From: Cognatundibacterium squillarum
GTDB lineage: Bacteria > Pseudomonadota > Gammaproteobacteria > Burkholderiales > Burkholderiaceae_D
Length of the DNA stretch: 64,000 nt
Direction: 5' to 3'
NCBI RefSeq assembly: GCF_014652435.1
Contig: NZ_BMYU01000002.1
Location: forward strand, 496,001-560,000
This document shows positions 60,851 through 64,000 of this stretch, one piece after another. Made by a program: the position numbers and the translations under genes. Within the stretch, counting starts at the first letter, position 1. Each line of letters starts with the position of its first letter. The notes below the pieces were generated by a model that was not told where the DNA came from, did not search any database, and saw only the letters and a list, made by a program, of their open reading frames with translations.

Positions 60851-61307
60851 CGTTTAAAACATTCATTAGTAAAACGTCGATCATAGGTTGCAAGTTTCTT
60901 CAAAGTCAATATCTGACATTGTTTAACAATCCAAAATATCTAATCCTTTTTTGTTTTGAGTCATCGGAACGACAAATTTCCTGATTTGACCAATACTGCG
61001 GTCAGTCAACGCAGGTTGCTTTGCCGAAAGCGTCAGAACTACATCGGGGGGAATATCTGATCAGACATAACATTAATTTTGTCTTCGCTGCGGCAGCACC
61101 GGAACTACCAGAGAATGGCTGAAACAGGGCTAAATGCAGATTTTTGCATAGCAACCGGCTTGTCGTCGGCGAAAAGTCCGAGGCTCAGGAAATGGTAAAT
61201 GCCGATTTGCGCACAGCAGGGGTGGTATGTGAGCAGCGCTAACTGCCATGACGATGTCGTCCGCCGGCACAAACTGGCGGGCCTTCATCACGAACGCAGG
61301 GAAATGT
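60851..61307. other. Intergenic region with repeat copy F
   Basis: It separates the lipoprotein operon from nsrR, both on the minus strand. The dispersed element lies at 61130-61216. The AT-rich stretch 60860-60960 should hold the lipoprotein promoter. Nothing else was recognised. Confidence 0.5.
61130..61216 (-). repeat. Dispersed 86-bp element, copy F
   Basis: Read on the minus strand it begins CTGTGCGCAAATCGGCATTT, has the core GGACTTTTCGCCGACGACAA, and ends CTATGCAAAAATCTGCATTTA. It is diverged but keeps the length and both terminal repeats. It lies 91 bp beyond the 3' end of nsrR in the same orientation. Confidence 0.7.
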
Positions 61308-61784
61308 TCAGGAAGCGGATTTTTTTGTCAGCAAGTCCAGCGATATCGTCACCGGCTGAGCCGCCTGGTTGTTGGTGCTGTTCGCACCGGTAATATCTGC
61401 AAGGGTGACTTTATCCAGAACAGCCAGATACGCCTGTGTTGCCTGATGCAGCACGCCCTTCAGGTGACAGGCGCGGGCGTAGGCGCACTGGCTGCCGCTG
61501 TCAGACTGAAAGCATTCCGCCATATCGAAGTCTGACTCTGCCATGCGGATCACGTCGCCGATTACGATCTGGTCTGCCGGTTTTGCCAGACGGATACCAC
61601 CGTTGCGGCCACGCACTGTTTCGATCAACCCCGATAAACCGAGCTGATGCACTACCTTGGTCAGATGGTTTTTGGAAATGTCATGCAGGCTGACAATATC
61701 CTGAATTGTGACCAGTTGCTCCGGATGCATGGCCAGATACATCAGAGTGCGCAGGGTGTAGTCGGTATAGCTGGTTAATCGCAT
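61308..61784 (-). CDS. nsrR: Nitric-oxide-sensing Rrf2-family repressor NsrR
   Basis: A 158-residue Rrf2-type regulator from ATG 61784. The winged helix is RLTSYTDYTLRTLMYLAMHP...DISKNHLTKVVHQLGLSGLI, with the recognition helix and RGRNGGIRLAKP wing typical of NsrR. The Fe-S ligands are three Cys in AECFQSDSGSQCAYARACHLK. Loss of the cluster on NO exposure relieves repression in known NsrRs. It is divergent from norB, and two candidate NsrR sites (61938-61960 and 61965-61987) lie between them, nearer norB. Confidence 0.93.
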   Translation of the reverse strand: MRLTSYTDYTLRTLMYLAMHPEQLVTIQDIVSLHDISKNHLTKVVHQLGLSGLIETVRGRNGGIRLAKPADQIVIGDVIRMAESDFDMAECFQSDSGSQCAYARACHLKGVLHQATQAYLAVLDKVTLADITGANSTNNQAAQPVTISLDLLTKKSAS

Positions 61785-61937
61785 GGTGGTTCCTGAAACG
61801 GCGTGCCATTGCCCGCAGATTGTCAAACAGCTGTGATTGTCCGCGATCTGCGCAGATTCTGCCAGCGTGCACCCTTGCAGGCTGAGGATCTTTTCTGTGT
61901 AGCGGCATGATCTGCTTCAATCTTTTCACTGCATTTT

Positions 61938-61960
61938 AAGCTGTATTTTGTTTGCATGTT
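61938..61960 (+). promoter_or_regulatory. Candidate NsrR site 1 upstream of norB
   Basis: AAGCTGTATTT then TGTTTGCATGTT resembles the NsrR inverted repeat (AAGATGCATTT-N-AAATGCATCTT) with several mismatches in the second half. It lies about 5 bp upstream of the better site 2. It is weaker and may be a half-site only. Confidence 0.4.
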
Positions 61961-61964
61961 TAAA

Positions 61965-61987
61965 AAGATGCGAATAAAATGCATTTT
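61965..61987 (+). promoter_or_regulatory. NsrR operator upstream of norB
   Basis: AAGATGCGAAT, one base, then AAATGCATTTT fits the NsrR consensus (AAGATGCATTT-N-AAATGCATCTT) at most positions: the first half differs mainly at three bases, the second at one. It is centred about 77 bp upstream of the norB ATG (62053) and about 190 bp upstream of the nsrR start. Repression of norB until NO appears is the expected logic. Confidence 0.75.
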
Positions 61988-62052
61988 AAAGTCAGCTTTT
62001 AAACCGCGCAAAAGCCGGCTTTCCGTCTTTTTACTCATCAGAGAGGAAAACC

Positions 62053-64000
62053 ATGCATGCAACACGCAAACTCTGGACATGGCTGGCAGTGATCTGCGCC
62101 CTGTCCTTCGGCGTTTTACTATGGGTGGGCAGTGAAATTTATCTTTCTGCACCACCGATTCCGCAACAAGTTGTCAGCAAGGATGGAAAAGTGCTGTACA
62201 CCCGCGAGCAAATCAAGCAGGGGCAGGAAGCCTGGCTGGCAGCCGGCGGGCAGCAATTAGGGACGGTCTGGGGCCACGGCAGTTATCTGGCACCGGACTG
62301 GTCTGCAGACTGGTTACACCGCGAAGCGCTGGCTTTACTCGATGTGCGTGCGCAACAGCAATATCAACTGCCTTTTGCGAAGCTGGATACCGCAAAGCAG
62401 GCAGCCTTACAGGCTGTACTGAAACAGGAAATGCGCGCCAATACCTATGATGCCGCATCGGAAACCCTGCAGGTTTCTGCCGAACGTTCCGAAGCCATGG
62501 CACAGGTGGCAGCCCACTACAGCGGCTTGTTCGGCAGCGATGACAAGCTGGATAAACTGCGTGAGCAATATGCAATGCAAAAAGGCTCGGTACCGGATGC
62601 CAGTGACTTGCAGGCGCTGACCGGCTTTTTCTTCTGGTCAGCATGGTCTGCCACCACAGACAGACCGGGTGTGGATGGCGTCAGCTATACCAGCAACTGG
62701 CCGCATGAACCATTAACCGGCAATACGCCAACGGCAGCGACAGGTATCTGGTCGGTTGCCAGCGTGATCCTGCTGATCGCTGCGATTGCTGCCATGGTCT
62801 TGCGCCATGCGGCAGCGAAGGAGGAAGACGATCCGGAACCGCCGAAAGCCGATCCGCTGTTCAGTCTGAAACCGACGCCATCCATGCGTGCCACCCGCAA
62901 ATATTTCTATGTGGTGATTGGCCTGATTCTGGCGCAGATCGGTATGGGGGTGATTACCGCCCACTATGCGGTTGAGGGGCAGAGTTTCTTCGGCATCCCG
63001 CTGGCAGATGTTTTACCGTTCACCATCAGCCGCACCATTCATACGCAGTTTGCGGTGTTGTGGATTGCAACGGCATGGCTGGCGACCGGTCTGTATATTG
63101 CACCGGCTATTTCCGGCTATGAACCACCACTGCAAAAGCTGGGCGTGAATCTGCTGTTCTATGCGCTGCTGTTTATCGTTGTCGGCTCTACTGCTACAGG
63201 CTGGCTTGGCACTTTGCAGCACAAAGGCAGCGAATTCAGTTTCTGGCTCGGTAATCAGGGTCTGGAATTCACCAGCATGGGCCGCGTCTGGCAAATCCTG
63301 TTATTTGTTGGTCTGTTGTTCTGGGTCACGCTGCTCGGCCGCGGTCTGATGCCTGCTCTGCGTCGTCCGTCGGAAAGCCGTGGCCTGATTGCGATGGTGT
63401 TTCTGGCAGCAATGTGTATCGGTGCTTTCTATGCGACATCCCTGACCTGGGGTCGTCATACACACTACGCGCTGATTGAATACTGGCGCTGGTGGCTGGT
63501 TCATCTGTGGGTAGAGGGCTTCTTTGAGGTGTTTGCTACCGCTGTAATTGCCCTGCTATTCACCCGCCTCGGGCTGATCAGAGCAGCCACTGCGAATACA
63601 GCGATCATCGCCGAAACCATCGTGTTCCTGTTCGGTGGCATTCTGGGTACGTTGCACCATCTGTATTTCACCGGAACACCCACCTTTGTAATCGCTATCG
63701 GCGGTATGTTCTCTGCACTCGAAGTCGTACCACTGTCACTGGTGGGTCTGGAAGCCTGGAAAAACTATCAGCGTTCGCGTTCTGCCCGCTGGGTGCAAAC
63801 CTATCGCTGGCCGGTACTGTGCTTCATCGCGGTTGGTTTCTGGAATACCGTTGGTGCCGGTTTGCTGGGTTTCTCAATCAATACACCTATCGCACTGTAT
63901 TACATGCAGGGACTGAACATGACCGCAGCCCACGGCCACGCCGCGCTGTTTGGTGTGTACGGCATGCTGGGTATCGGTCTGATGCTGTTCTGCCTGCGTG
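62053..64000 (+). CDS. norB: Quinol-dependent nitric oxide reductase (qNor), partial at window edge
   Basis: The start is ATG 62053, with GAGAGGAAAACC as Shine-Dalgarno, and the frame stays open to 64000, giving about 649 residues of an expected roughly 760. The protein reads MHATRKLWTWLAVICALSFG and has the long N-terminal extension of qNor (one helix, then a periplasmic cytochrome-c-like domain without heme motifs), so it takes electrons from quinol, not cytochrome c. Heme-copper-oxidase-type helices follow with histidines in TISRTIHTQFAVLWIATAWL, YWRWWLVHLWVEGFFEVFA, GGILGTLHHLYFTGTP and NMTAAHGHAALFGVYGM. It reduces 2 NO to N2O in the inner membrane and completes NO detoxification after NirK. 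Expression is probably NsrR-controlled through the sites just upstream. Confidence 0.95.
   Translation, partial: MHATRKLWTWLAVICALSFGVLLWVGSEIYLSAPPIPQQVVSKDGKVLYTREQIKQGQEAWLAAGGQQLGTVWGHGSYLAPDWSADWLHREALALLDVRAQQQYQLPFAKLDTAKQAALQAVLKQEMRANTYDAASETLQVSAERSEAMAQVAAHYSGLFGSDDKLDKLREQYAMQKGSVPDASDLQALTGFFFWSAWSATTDRPGVDGVSYTSNWPHEPLTGNTPTAATGIWSVASVILLIAAIAAMVLRHAAAKEEDDPEPPKADPLFSLKPTPSMRATRKYFYVVIGLILAQIGMGVITAHYAVEGQSFFGIPLADVLPFTISRTIHTQFAVLWIATAWLATGLYIAPAISGYEPPLQKLGVNLLFYALLFIVVGSTATGWLGTLQHKGSEFSFWLGNQGLEFTSMGRVWQILLFVGLLFWVTLLGRGLMPALRRPSESRGLIAMVFLAAMCIGAFYATSLTWGRHTHYALIEYWRWWLVHLWVEGFFEVFATAVIALLFTRLGLIRAATANTAIIAETIVFLFGGILGTLHHLYFTGTPTFVIAIGGMFSALEVVPLSLVGLEAWKNYQRSRSARWVQTYRWPVLCFIAVGFWNTVGAGLLGFSINTPIALYYMQGLNMTAAHGHAALFGVYGMLGIGLMLFCLR

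Overview
The window looks like chromosomal DNA of a free-living, facultatively denitrifying Betaproteobacterium, probably Burkholderiales and perhaps Oxalobacteraceae. This is an inference from gene content, chiefly a NirK with a fused cytochrome c, a quinol-type NorB, NsrR, paired NarK transporters, a DUF3079 protein and a Wza/Wzc/Wzx/Wzy exopolysaccharide (EPS) locus. No rRNA, tRNA, insertion sequence or CRISPR array was recognised.

Layout. 0.5-12 kb: a MipA/OmpV outer-membrane protein beside an AdeRS-like two-component system, a transglutaminase-like orphan, two tandem Tat-exported flavin amine oxidases, a DsbC-like thioredoxin-fold protein overlapping a lipoprotein gene, and a narK1-narK2 operon. 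12-21 kb: a cyclic-di-GMP-I riboswitch in the leader of a secreted sedolisin (S53) peptidase with four Ig-like repeats, then a 1647-residue single-chain restriction-modification enzyme of Type ISP architecture. 21-51 kb: a large EPS locus. Two long leftward operons (about 40.8 to 31.0 kb and 30.2 to 21.6 kb) and one rightward run (41.9-49.7 kb) encode precursor supply (GalE), a priming sugar transferase, several glycosyltransferases, three hexapeptide acyltransferases, the flippase, the putative polymerase, the Wza exporter, a Wzc-like co-polymerase and a secreted glycoside hydrolase. Signalling genes are embedded: an OmpR-type regulator, a lone HPt protein, a STAS protein, a PAS-PP2C-HATPase protein and a receiver-HPt protein. 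51-56 kb: small housekeeping genes (DUF1304, VOC, GNAT, moeA, mobB, beta-carbonic anhydrase, DUF3079). 56-64 kb: denitrification genes, with nirK, a nirV-like gene and a SCO gene in one operon, two lipoprotein genes, and nsrR divergent from norB, which runs off the right edge.

How the parts may work together. The EPS locus appears to be a Wzx/Wzy-type pathway with its own regulatory circuit resembling the SypE/SypA partner switch of Vibrio fischeri. A roughly 26-bp sequence lies at similar distances upstream of the first genes of the three main EPS transcription units. The c-di-GMP riboswitch puts a secreted protease under a biofilm signal a few kilobases away. Several EPS proteins look like degenerate enzymes: a Wzc without the P-loop lysine, two nucleotidyltransferase-fold proteins without the GxGTR loop, and a WecG-type transferase fused to a worn-down priming transferase. 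Denitrification appears to be controlled by NsrR through two candidate sites upstream of norB.

The best non-gene finding is a family of six dispersed elements of 85-87 bp. Five lie just 3' of a gene in the same orientation, and two directly repeated copies flank the restriction-modification gene. A second non-gene signal, CTAGTCCT-N6-CTAG, occurs upstream of narK1 and of the carbonic anhydrase gene.
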